From Zygnema cylindricum (Eukaryota; Streptophyta; Zygnematophyceae; Zygnematales; Zygnemataceae), in NCBI GenBank assembly GCA_037447655.1, contig JBBHKE010000986.1, positions 112,758-169,300 of the forward strand: a stretch of DNA of 56,543 nt, read 5' to 3'. The translations under genes and the position numbers were made by a program. Of this stretch, positions 1 through 18,029 are shown in pieces (position 1 is the first letter of the stretch; each line of letters begins with the position of its first letter). Below the pieces are notes generated by a model. It was not told the DNA's origin, did not search any database, and worked only from the letters and a program-made list of their open reading frames with translations.

Positions 1-211
1 GCTCCCTTAGACATGTCGTTTTCCTCACCTACACCCTTTACTCCCTTACCCTTTTATTGAAACTATCCCCGCAAAAATACTAATCCTATAGAACAGATAT
101 CAATCTGCTTTATTTCCCATCTTCAAAAACACAACTTCCAATCCTCTTCCTTATTTTTAAACTAGAAAACCCATTCCCTCATTTCCCACATCCACTCCTT
201 TTGCTGTACAG
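1..211 (+). other. End of an upstream MED33 intron
   Basis: This stretch is AT/CT-rich and has stops in the frame of the following exon, including a TAG at 163-165. It ends in a pyrimidine-rich tract and a CAG at 209-211, a good acceptor for the exon starting at 212. No other feature is seen. The rest of the gene lies off the left edge. Confidence 0.6.
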
Positions 212-2136
212 ATTCCCTCGACCCCAACGCACCTGTCACTCTCCCTCTCCCGTTGGCCTTATTCATGAGTCTTACCATCACACTAAAAGGGGTAGATCCC
301 GCCGGTCCTCTTTTGTCTGTAGCCGCCATTCTTTTAGAAAGGGCGGCTTCCGGAAGTCCTTGGCCGTCGATTCAAGCTGTTTCTGCGATCTGGACTGCGA
401 AGATGCGTTCTTGGCATAATTCGATCGTGGGAGGAGCGGCCGCTTACACTTGTGCGGCGGACAGAACAGCCGTCCGTCAGCTTTTACGCAACTGTTTCAC
501 ATGTGCCCTAGCTCTGCCTGGTGGACGACCCCGGGGATCGCCAGGTGGCGGCGCAGGATTGGCTTTGATGATGGCAGGAGGTGCGAACTTACGGAAACTG
601 GCGTTTACGGTCCAAAACCGAAAAGGTGAGGATTATTTTTTGTATCCGCTTTTTTTTATATGTTGTTGCTGTTTTTTTTTGTTGTTGTTGTTTGGATTCT
701 GATTATCACGTTTGTTTCTTATTTGCCTTTCGTATTTGTTATTTTAATACACCATCTAAAAATTTACTCACAGAGTTAAGCAAAAACATGGGACTAGTGG
801 GCATAGGTAAAATAGGACAAGAATATGTCCTAATGGTTCAACACCAAAAGCTTTCCGTTTTGTTTGGACATGCAACACCGAAAGCTTAAATTTTCATTAA
901 TTGAACAGATAAAAGTCAAATTTGTTACCAGTTATCTTCATTGTGTTGATCTTAGAAACCTAAAAAACCCTGAAAATCTCTGGTAAAAAAGCAAAAAAGA
1001 ACCCTAAAAAACCCAAGAAAGACCCTAGGAAATCCTCTAAAAAATCTGTATATGGTTCTTGAGTGCTATTGGCACAATTGTACACTATCCCATTTCTCAT
1101 CTTAACCTCAAAGAAAAGACAAACTTTATGAGCTACAAAACTTTATGAACCACAAAACTTTTATTTGACTATGAAGGAATATCATTTAATTTCATATAGG
1201 TGTTAAATAAAATAACACTAGTAATATTTTTAAATGGGTCCAGGTGTTGCTATACGGGCGAAAGGGGTGGGACCTTTATTCGGTATTGGTGGTCCTTTTA
1301 TCGAAAATGCGAGAGGGGAACTAATGGGGGTATTAGAACCTCCGGGAGCTCTTTATATTCGAGCCTCGGTCCTTATCCACGATTCCACTTTTACTTGTGA
1401 AGAAATTTTAAGACTGGTTGTCGAATCAGTTTCAGAAACATGTTCGGAAACAGGTTCGGAAAGAGGTTTGGACGGTGGTCGAGATACGGGTTCAGATAAG
1501 GAAACAAAACAGTTCCCCAAAACCTTTTTACATTGTTTAAGACCATCCATGGTGGGAACGGTTCAGAAAGTTCTCGAAGCTTCCGGTCTGGGAGCTTCGT
1601 TACTCTACGTGACGGGAGGAGTAAACCTTGTCCGTTTCTTGTACCGAAACGCTTTACCGGTTTGGTTTCAGGCTCGGGACAGCTCCGGAAATAGGTCCGG
1701 AAAAGACGACGCTCGAAAAACGTTCCCCGGAAGCTTCGTAGAAGGATTCGTTTTGGCTCGACTCGCCGTATTAAGTGTGGCGTTTGCGTGGTCCCCGCAT
1801 GTGACAGATGTCACAGGTGAAAACGACAGCGAGCCCGGCAGTTTGTTGGAGGACGAGGTGGCAGAAAACCAGCCAGCTGGCAGATCGTACCTTATTCGGC
1901 AGCATTTGAAGTTTATGTTGGGAGGGATGGAAGGGAGAGTGTTGCTCGCTTGTGATTGGTCCATGTGGAAGGCGTATGTGATTGGGTACATATGTTTGTT
2001 GGTTTTAAACTTTCCAAAGTGGTTAGTTGGGGTCGAGGCTCCTTTGGTTCAAAAAATAGTGTCGTTTTTGAAGCAATGGAACGAGGACGAATTGGCGTTT
2101 TGTCTTATTGAGGCGGTCGGGGTGACTGAAGAGTAA
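212..2136 (+). CDS. MED33: Mediator complex subunit 33 (MED33/REF4 family), C-terminal two exons
   Basis: MED33 is a plant-type Mediator tail subunit acting in the nucleus between transcription factors and RNA polymerase II. Arabidopsis REF4/RFR1 restrain phenylpropanoid genes. Two exons are visible: 212-625 and 1244-2136, with intron 626-1243. The donor is AAAAG|gtgagg and the acceptor tccag|GTGTTG; both are phase 1 and together rebuild a Gly codon. About 435 residues remain, against roughly 1,300 for the family. Blocks matching the family as I remember it: LPLPLALFMSLTITLK near 241-288, SGSPWPSI, GALYIRASVLIHD, GLGASLLYVTGG, ACDWSMWKAYVIGYI and LKQWNEDELAF near the end. An unusual stretch of Ser/Glu/Asp/Arg residues (about 1425-1505) interrupts the match. 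The stop is TAA at 2134-2136. The 5' exons lie outside the window. Confidence 0.88.
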
Positions 2137-3417
2137 AAATTAATTCGGTGTTTTTTGTCGATTGGGACCAATCAGACTCCGTTTTAACCTTATGGGGATA
2201 CGGGTGTTTTGTTCATTATGTATATTCTCGTTTTTAGTCCGATAGTTGGAGATCGAATGGAGATTATTAGGCAAAGGAGGAAAGGGAAATAGAAAGTGAG
2301 GGAGAGGAGGAGAAGAGGGAGGCGCCGAGGATGTTTCGGCGGTTAACGTGCTCCGTAACATTTAGCACATGTATTGTCTTTTGTCAGTTGGTCAGATATA
2401 TAAAAGCGACGCTGAAATCTTCCATGAAGTACTGTTTCCGAGTATCGAATTTCACAAATTATGACCTTGTATTATTTTATGCTTAAAAGTCAAACAGGTG
2501 TATGCATTTTCTTCGATTATACGTGCCATTTGTCGGTGTTTACTTTCTTTTCCTCTGTTTTTACGTTTAATCCGCTTTCCTCTCGTGTTCAATTTTTCAG
2601 TTTTTGGCTTTGTCATCCATTTTTTTTTTAAGTTTCCCATGTACTTAAATGGTTTACCGTTGGACTTCCTCGATACAGTCTTACAGTTCAAATTGTATAC
2701 CTTGGGTAAGGTCTTGTCACGTCATGCGCATAAAACGCATGGTAAAACAACAAAAAAAATAGTGAGTGTGCGCATAAATGAAGGCAGAATGTACAACAAC
2801 GCGTGGAAAGGTCTATTTAAATCCAAAGGAAGATCGAATGGTTACTGAAGATGCAGAAACATAGGAATGGTCCTGAGCGGACGTAAACTAATTGTCACTG
2901 AATAAAAATATCGAATGAACAAAAACAGCCTTTGACTTGTAGTGGGGTTTCACTGAAAGTGAGTTCTTGTCGCGTACATAACTTTATGTCGGATGGCAGG
3001 CCTAAGAAAACATCATCTCGTTAATGATTTAAGTAGTGTGATATTTAGATTTCTTGGGATTTGGGATTAATTATGTTTGTCCATATGTTACGCACCATAC
3101 TATTATCATGTACGTCAATTCTGTGTGAAAAGGTCGGGTGACGGCAGTTATTCAATTTTTTGAAGGTTCGGCGGAAAGCATATGCTTTTAACGAAATGTT
3201 TGAAATCATCTCGAAACAATACATATGCGCATTTAAAAAAAATATATCAAAGAGCGTAATTAGGGTAAGGTGTGTGCTTTTCATTAAATTCTTTTGAAGT
3301 ATGCATCAATGCGTGTGACAAACGACTCGCTTTGAATTCCTTTGTTGTTCCGTTTGCTCCGGTTCCTTTATCTCATCTCACGAGTTTCTCGTAGAGTTTT
3401 TTGCACTTTTCTAACTA
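2137..3417. other. Intergenic, no gene recognised
   Basis: This region follows the MED33 stop and probably includes its 3' UTR. Open frames here are short, AT-biased and show no recognisable domain. No RNA gene or repeat is visible. Confidence 0.5.
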
Positions 3418-3437
3418 GTGGATGGGTTGGTTATTAT

Positions 3438-3803
3438 GGTTTAATTGTTGTCGTGCTTTTCATTTTGAGTTTGGGTGCTTTTATTTTCCTTGTTGATTGT
3501 TTCTTTTCTTTTCGTTCTTGGTGTTCCCATCGCTCTATTTGTTTTTTTTTGTAGTTTTTCAATTTTGGCCATGCCACCCTTTTTGTACCCTGGACCCAGA
3601 TGGGTTACCATCGTGCTTTTTAATTTATCCTGCTTTCATATCGCATGATAAATTAAAAAGCACGATGGTAAACCATCTGAGTCCGGGGGTACAAAAGGGG
3701 TGGCATGGCCGAAACTGAAAAAAACAGCACAACAAAAACAAAAAGAAAACAACAACAAGGAAAATAAAAGCACCCAAACTCAAAATGAAAAGCACAACAA
3801 TTG
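3438..3803. repeat. Large inverted repeat (foldback)
   Basis: Two arms of roughly 160-200 bp face each other around a centre near 3642. Matching pairs include the block with GTGCTTTTTAATTTATC at about 3615-3635 and its reverse complement at about 3647-3665, GGCCATGCCACCC at about 3570 with its complement near 3702, and TTTTGAGTTTGGGTGC at about 3463 with its complement near 3770. The arms differ by scattered substitutions and small indels. A diverged third copy of the inner part lies at about 4495-4580. It could be a foldback or MITE-like element or a source of hairpin RNA. No flanking target duplication was found. Confidence 0.7.
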
Positions 3804-4330
3804 ACAAAGCCAGAACTACAAGCCCAACCCCAACCCAAAATCGGTGTAGCGAAAAGCCAAGACCCAGAACCGGGTCCGCCACAAGAGAGAAGACGGGCAC
3901 GCGAAGAATCGGAGGGAAGCGCCTTGAGAAGGTTGGATTTAATGGCGGCGACAACCCGATCAGAAATCGATTCCTGGACGCGCTCAACTGATTTTGTAAC
4001 AAGGGTGGAGAAAATTGGCACATCCACTAGGGCATGGGGAGGAAGAGAACGTGACGCGTCCAATAGAGATCGCTGGAAGGCGAACACACCGTCTGAAACC
4101 CGAGGGATAACAGTAGCTAGAACGGGGGTGTCCCCAGCCAAGAAACGGGAAACAAGAGTGGAGGCAATAATACACCAACTTCCCAAATAGGCAGCCAAGA
4201 AACGGGAAACAAGAGTGGAGGCAATAAGACACCAACTTCCCGGGTAGGCAGCGGGAGCAACACGAGCAGTGGATAGTAGACCCAACCGGGGATGCCTGAA
4301 TGAGGGCCGATGGCCCAGACTCGCGATCAA
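3801..4330 (-). other. Unrecognised open region beside the inverted repeat
   Basis: This segment is less AT-rich than its surroundings and is open on the minus strand for about 170 codons (roughly 3800-4330); a shorter opposing frame exists on the plus strand. The minus frame gives a Ser/Leu/Val-rich product with no domain I recognise, and it contains the 57-bp tandem duplication. It may be a decayed gene or transposon fragment. I assign no function. Confidence 0.25.
4135..4248. repeat. 57-bp tandem duplication, two copies
   Basis: A 57-bp unit beginning CAGCCAAGAAACGGGAAAC occurs at 4135-4191 and again at 4192-4248, with only a few differences. The length is a multiple of three, so the minus-strand frame stays open across it. 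Confidence 0.9.
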
Positions 4331-5291
4331 ATGCCCCCCGACCTAACTGAGTGTGGAGGACTTCCATGAGGCGATCGTCAAAAGCCGAGAGAGAGGAGAT
4401 AAATGTCGGAGTGGGAGGGGAAGTACGAGTAAGATAAGAAGGGCGGTGAGGAAAACACTCGGTTATTAGAAGTAAAAGATGGTAAAACACAAGACTTTAT
4501 TAAAAAAGCTCGATGGTAAAACATTTGAGTCCTTGAAGCAAAAAAGGGTGGCAATACTAAAACTGAAAAACTACATGAGGAGGTAAGAAGGCAAGGAGGA
4601 AAAGGGTGAAAGGAACAAACATACAGAAAAATGGCGCGTAAAACAAAGACACTTAAAGAGGTAACAGCCACTAAAGAGGTAACTGGCTTATTTGTAACGC
4701 TAATGTGGCAAGCGGTTGGAAATTGTCCACGTTGTTCAAACTTATAACTACGATAATAACACTAAAATGAACAGGAAACACAGGAAACAATATAACAGGG
4801 AACGTTGTTAACCATTATTATCATTAAGAAAAGCACTAATATTAGTGACCACAACAATCGATAATGGATTGACCAAAAATAATTATTATTTCCAATTCGT
4901 GACAAAACTTCCAAGGAATCAACTATAGTACATGTACCGGCAATAACATTCCCAGTAACGTCTTTGTATCTAAAAACCAAAAAAATGTATTGACTTTTAT
5001 ATTAGCATCATTCATGGATGCAATCTCCTTATGACCATAAAAAACAAAAAAGTACAAACAAAAATAAAGTTTTGTGGCATATCCTCCGACTATGCATATC
5101 GTCTTTTTGCCACTCCAAATCTAAATTCGACAAAAACTGTTGTTTTACATTGAACAACTTCATTTCCAACAATATATTTTGATATATTTATATTCCCCTC
5201 GAACTACGAACTATATTCCGTTTCAATAAATCACGGAGAAGTGTTTTAGGGTTCGTGGATGGCGAATAAACTTTGAAGGTAGGGAAGAAAA
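4331..5291. other. Intergenic spacer, no gene recognised
   Basis: This AT-rich sequence lies downstream of the LRR gene, which ends at 5292 on the minus strand, so its 5290-5200 end is probably that gene's 3' UTR. The diverged inverted-repeat copy at about 4495-4580 is the only structure seen. Confidence 0.5.
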
Positions 5292-14338
<9,047 letters not shown>

Positions 14339-16345
14339 CTTCAGATGCTGCGTCAAAAGGAGTAAGTTGTAGAGAGGATTTTTTGAGAGGCGAGGGAGAG
14401 AAGCTCAAAAGAACCCAAGCATAAAATATTAAATGAGAAAAACCTCAGAATTTATAGTAGTTAAAAAAAGTAACGGCGGTATGGAAGCGAATCAAATCTT
14501 AAAAGTACAATAATCCGTACAGAAAGCTAATAAAAATCTGTTGTTGACTACAGTACAGGACTGTAGTTTGACCAGTGACGTTGAAATTTTGAAACGACTA
14601 CAGCACTGTAGTGGCTGCCATTTTACATGTGTATTCGACACGTTTGGGCCACGTGTCATGTTTATCTCGCATAGGTCCACTGTTAGGGCAAATGTCGATT
14701 GTCACGGAGAGTTTCGTATCCACGAATAAGTTTGAATGGACACGCGAGCAATTTTTCTCCCAAACGAGAAAATACGAATAGAATTTAGTTCGTCGTTACC
14801 ATTATTTTTAGTTTTTTGCATTTCGAGGTTCATATCGTACGGGTTGCGAAGCCCTACGTTGTTTTCGCACTAATCGTTTTTTTCGAAATTTCGTAGTTTT
14901 CAAAACTACGTTGTACTTGATGACGTATGTATATTCGAAAAACTGTTCATGCATTGCTTGCCCTGATTTTATGAGTTCAACAATTTGTCCTATCTGGACT
15001 GTAGTTTCTGCGCTCCAGGTCTTAAAAATACAGTACTGCTGTGTACAATACGCTCCAGGACTTAAAAGTACAGTACTGTTGTGTACAATACGCTCCAGGA
15101 CTTAAAAGTACAGTACTGTTGTGTACAGTACGCTCCAGGACTCAAATGTACAGCAAGGGTATCGAACAAGCCCCCATACAAGTGTGGGACCTTCGGCACC
15201 TCGCGGCACCTCGCGCCGACATTCTGCACCTCTTGGGATCGGGTACGAGAAATAGGGTTTTGGGGTTTGGGTTCTGTTCCAAATTAGCGTTAACACTGAA
15301 ATTAGAATAAACCTTTTTTTTTTAATTTTCAAATTCTTAATTAGCGTCAATGACGGTATATTTACTTACACACTATTTAAACTTTGACACTAATAACGAT
15401 GCGCGGTGTAGTACATTCTCGTCAGGTGTTTGTGGTGTACATCATGTTTTCGGCGATTTCCATATCCGCCGTAAACGAAGGCCGCGAGGGCAGCCGCTGA
15501 AAGACTACAGAAGTACATAACAGTACAGTACTGTACTTTAGTGTACAATACAATGACGTACAGTGATTTTCCGTACTGTACCCTATGCCTGCCTCATCCC
15601 AAACCGGGTCTCAAGCGGTCAAGCGGAAGACTAAAATTGACCGAGGCCTCTTGTCCATCAAATGTAGCCAGTAAACGTACGGACAATATTTTGATCTATA
15701 TTTGGTTTCCACTTCATCTAAGCCGTTGCTTGAATACGCAATCTACTGTAGCGCCAATTCCCGAAAGCAGCTTTGTCCCGAAATAATTTCGTACGACTCG
15801 TACGGTATTCATAATCTTCATAGTTGTTCAAAACGCATTTTACGCACGTTTCGAACGCACGTACAATACGTACAAACTGGAGAGGTCGATTTGAAAAAAT
15901 CGTAAAAAACGTTAGTGATTTTTTACGTACAAATTCGTACATGTTAACAAAAAATGAATTGAACATGTACCGCAGTTCGTAAGCTTTCCGTCAAATGAGC
16001 GGTAAAAATTAACACGCGTTCAAATAATTATCATGCGTTCACAGACAGGCAGCCATGGCCTTCTCTCTCTACCTCTTCGAGAGCATGCAACTTCAAAAAA
16101 ACAAAGTACAGGTGCCGTGGCGTCGGTAATAGCGACTTCCTTGAATTTTTGCTTTCAATTGTTGAAGTATTTATGGCGGCTTCTCTTCGAAAAATTTAAA
16201 GAAGACGCCCGTACACATTTTGAACTTACAGCGCTCAAATAGTGTGACGCCGCAACGTGTCTTTTTGGAAATGTCCGTAGATGTGACGATAAATTTCCGT
16301 ACATTTCTATGTATATTCTAATCGGTTTACTGAACAGAAAGTACC
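14339..16345. promoter_or_regulatory. Upstream region of the LRR gene, rich in GTAC
   Basis: About 2 kb between the LRR start codon and the TRIM. No gene is recognised; open frames are short and unlike any family I know. The most striking feature is the density of GTAC tetramers, including a perfect palindrome AGTACAGTACTGTACT near 15523. It probably contains the LRR promoter, read leftward. The 40-bp repeat is listed separately. Confidence 0.45.
15011..15153. repeat. 40-bp tandem repeat, 3.5 copies
   Basis: Copies start at 15011, 15051, 15091 and 15131 (partial), each beginning CGCTCCAGGACTTAAAAGTA and ending in GTGTACAATA. Each unit brings two or three GTAC tetramers, so the array multiplies that motif upstream of the LRR gene. 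Confidence 0.95.
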
Positions 16346-16350
16346 AATAC

Positions 16351-16588
16351 TGTTGACGTACGTGAAATGTGTGCTCGTTACCCAGAATTGTGGTAAAATC
16401 CACACTATAAACCTATATAAAATTGGGCCCAACAGCGTAACATCTGAGCTGGTGGCACAGTGGTAGTGCATTCGCAGCTTAAGTGAAAGGTCCCAGGTTC
16501 AAATCCTGGCCGGCTCATCAATCCCTTCATTGGGATCGTCCATTCTATCCCCCGATTCTAGAAATCTCCGATTATAGGAATCTTAACA
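16351..16588 (+). repeat. TRIM 5' LTR
   Basis: This 238-bp LTR has TGTT/AACA ends. It contains TATATAAA at 16414-16421, then the tRNA-like unit at 16446-16517. Compared with the 3' LTR it has substitutions and about 16 bp more sequence near its end (region around 16558-16580). Confidence 0.92.
16446..16517 (+). other. tRNA-like cloverleaf in TRIM 5' LTR
   Basis: This 72-nt segment folds as a tRNA: acceptor GAGCTGG with CCGGCTC (7 bp, one G-U), D stem GCAC/GTGC, anticodon stem TTCGC/GTGAA (one G-U), 5-nt variable loop, T stem CCAGG/CCTGG with loop TTCAAAT, then a final A. The A box TGGCACAGTGG and B box GGTTCAAATCC are near consensus. The anticodon loop AGCTTAA lacks U33, so decoding is doubtful. 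A TATA box lies 25-32 bp upstream, as in plant tRNA genes. No T4 terminator follows closely. The variable and T-arm portion resembles tRNA-Cys as I recall it, which may be its origin. Confidence 0.75.
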
Positions 16589-16604
16589 TGGTATCAGAGC
16601 CAGG
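16589..16604 (+). other. TRIM primer binding site (tRNA-iMet 3' end)
   Basis: TGGTATCAGAGCCAGG follows LTR1 with no gap and is complementary to the last 16 nt of plant initiator Met-tRNA including CCA. This is the usual primer of plant copia elements and differs from the half-tRNA site used by the minus-strand copia elements in this window. Confidence 0.93.
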
Positions 16605-16654
16605 GGGACCAGGTTTACATGGACTATTATGACCGGCTACCTCTCGAGGGGGGG

Positions 16655-16876
16655 TGTTGATGTACGTGAAATGTGCCCTCGATACCCGGAATTGTGGTAA
16701 AATCCACACTAAAAACCTATATAAAATTGGACCCACCGGCGTAACATCTAAGCTAGCGGCACAGTTGTAGTGCGTTCGCAGCTTAAGTGAAAGGTCCCAG
16801 GTTCAAATCCTGGCCGGCTCATCAATCCCTTTATTAGGACCGTCCATTCTATCCCCCAATTCTAAGAATCTTAACG
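16655..16876 (+). repeat. TRIM 3' LTR with degraded tRNA-like unit
   Basis: This 222-bp LTR is followed by target duplication AATAC. Its tRNA-like unit (16750-16821) keeps the T arm and anticodon arm unchanged but has substitutions in the acceptor 5' strand and D arm, which break several pairs. Confidence 0.9.
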
Positions 16877-16881
16877 AATAC

Positions 16882-17112
16882 GTGCATCGAATCTTTTCGT
16901 CAATTTCCGTACACTTTTCGTAAATAAACGTACAATTACCGTAATTTTTCTATAGGTTTTCAAAAGTTTTCAGTTTCAGTTTACATAGACATTTTTTTGT
17001 GATTTTTTTAAAAGTCACGTACAATACGTAGAAAATGGAAAAAAGAAAAAAATCGCCCGTATTGAACAACTAGGATAATCTTCCAAAACAGGCGCGACTG
17101 CGTATTTAACTA
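16882..17112. other. Spacer between TRIM and Cop-A1
   Basis: This is 230 bp of GTAC-containing AT-rich sequence. The last five bases, AACTA (17108-17112), directly abut the Cop-A1 LTR. No gene is seen. Confidence 0.5.
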
Positions 17113-18028
17113 TAAAATTATGTGGTCTCCATTAACCCACAAAATGAGCACTTTATGTATAGCCTCTAGGATAATATTTGCCCCTTTCACTTTCCCATTG
17201 AATAAGTGCCGCCCAGGCACACAAATATTCTGACCACCCAGAAACTCTTTGAGGACAAGACACCGTTGAGTCAAACGCAAAAAAAATCACTGAATTTGCT
17301 CCCCTAAGCAGTAAGTTATGGTTGGACAAAGATGGCCTATAAAAACAAAAAGTCACCTGGAGAGAGGTGCCTCAAACACGCTAAGTCCCTTAACTCCTAC
17401 TCATAACTACATACTACTCTACCCTAAGCCAATCAAAAGAGTGTATAGTACAAGAAGGTACAGTGGCCGATTGTACTTTTTGTACGGCCATTGTACAACA
17501 TGGCCTTCTAGTTGACACTTGTCAACTTGGGAGCCATCGTTCCTCCTCCCACCCTTTGCGGCCTCCAATTATGTGGCGCCACGTGGCACAGCCCGCCGCT
17601 ATGTCCGAAAGTCGCCAAAGATTCATTCGAGTTTGGCGAGGGCGACGACATTTGTCCGATAATGTATTTTACACGGTTAGATTCGCGTCCGCGAGCGTCG
17701 TTTGACTATAGATGATGTTTCTTCGATTTTGGTATGTTTAAGTGAAAGTGACGTTTTGTGTAACACCTTAATTAGTTACTGAACCACATACGTGTATCGT
17801 TTTGTTAACGCCTTAATGGTTCAAGCATAGGTCTACTTAGTACTCTACAGACTAAGGTTCAAATCCTGTTCAGGGCAACATTTTGGTAATCTATCAATCT
17901 GTCTGCCTATCTATCAATATGTCTGCCTGTTTCTTCCTGACTATGGCGACAGCCATGGTGATGCTCTCTCTCTCTCTTCACTCTAGAATCTAAATTAAGA
18001 AGTGAATATTAATTACTTTTTTTGAACA
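17113..18028 (-). repeat. Cop-A1 3' LTR
   Basis: The LTR starts in element sense with TGTTC at 18028 and ends at 17113. It carries several GTAC motifs (about 17446-17500) and, on the opposite strand, a tRNA-like module at 17809-17884. It aligns along its length with 22441-23339. Confidence 0.88.
17809..17884 (+). other. Antisense A-box/B-box/T4 module in Cop-A1 3' LTR
   Basis: CGCCTTAATGG (A-box-like, two mismatches), then GGTTCAAATCC (B box, 17856-17866) 47 bp downstream, then TTTT at 17881-17884. It resembles a worn tRNA gene on the strand opposite the copia ORFs. Stems are weak, so it is not a functional tRNA. The same arrangement recurs at 23134-23221, 28836-28911 and 52937-53012. Confidence 0.5.
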
Positions 18029-18029
18029 C

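Larger units (their letters stand above)
16351..16876 (+). mobile_element. TRIM: 526-bp miniature LTR retrotransposon
   Basis: Two direct LTRs (16351-16588, 238 bp; 16655-16876, 222 bp) flank a 66-bp interior. The target duplication AATAC is perfect: 16346-16350 and 16877-16881. LTR1 starts TGTT and ends AACA; LTR2 ends AACG. A 16-nt primer site complementary to the 3' end of plant initiator Met-tRNA begins right after LTR1, and a CGAGGGGGGG polypurine tract precedes LTR2. There is no coding capacity, so mobilisation needs proteins in trans, probably copia type given the iMet primer. Each LTR contains a tRNA-like unit. The element lies 2 kb upstream of the LRR start codon. Confidence 0.93.

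Noticed and set aside
2498-2848. 116-codon open frame downstream of MED33
   Set aside because: Phe/Leu-rich, AT-biased composition, no recognisable domain, no supporting splice or start context.
3801-4190. Plus-strand 129-codon frame near the inverted repeat
   Set aside because: It opposes an equally open minus-strand frame, includes the inverted-repeat arm and resembles nothing known.
16033-16242. 69-codon frame upstream of the TRIM
   Set aside because: Short, no domain, and in a GTAC-rich noncoding context.
17809-17884. Genuine tRNA genes at the LTR modules
   Set aside because: Acceptor and T stems do not pair well and no plausible anticodon loop is found. Only the promoter-like boxes and T run are retained.
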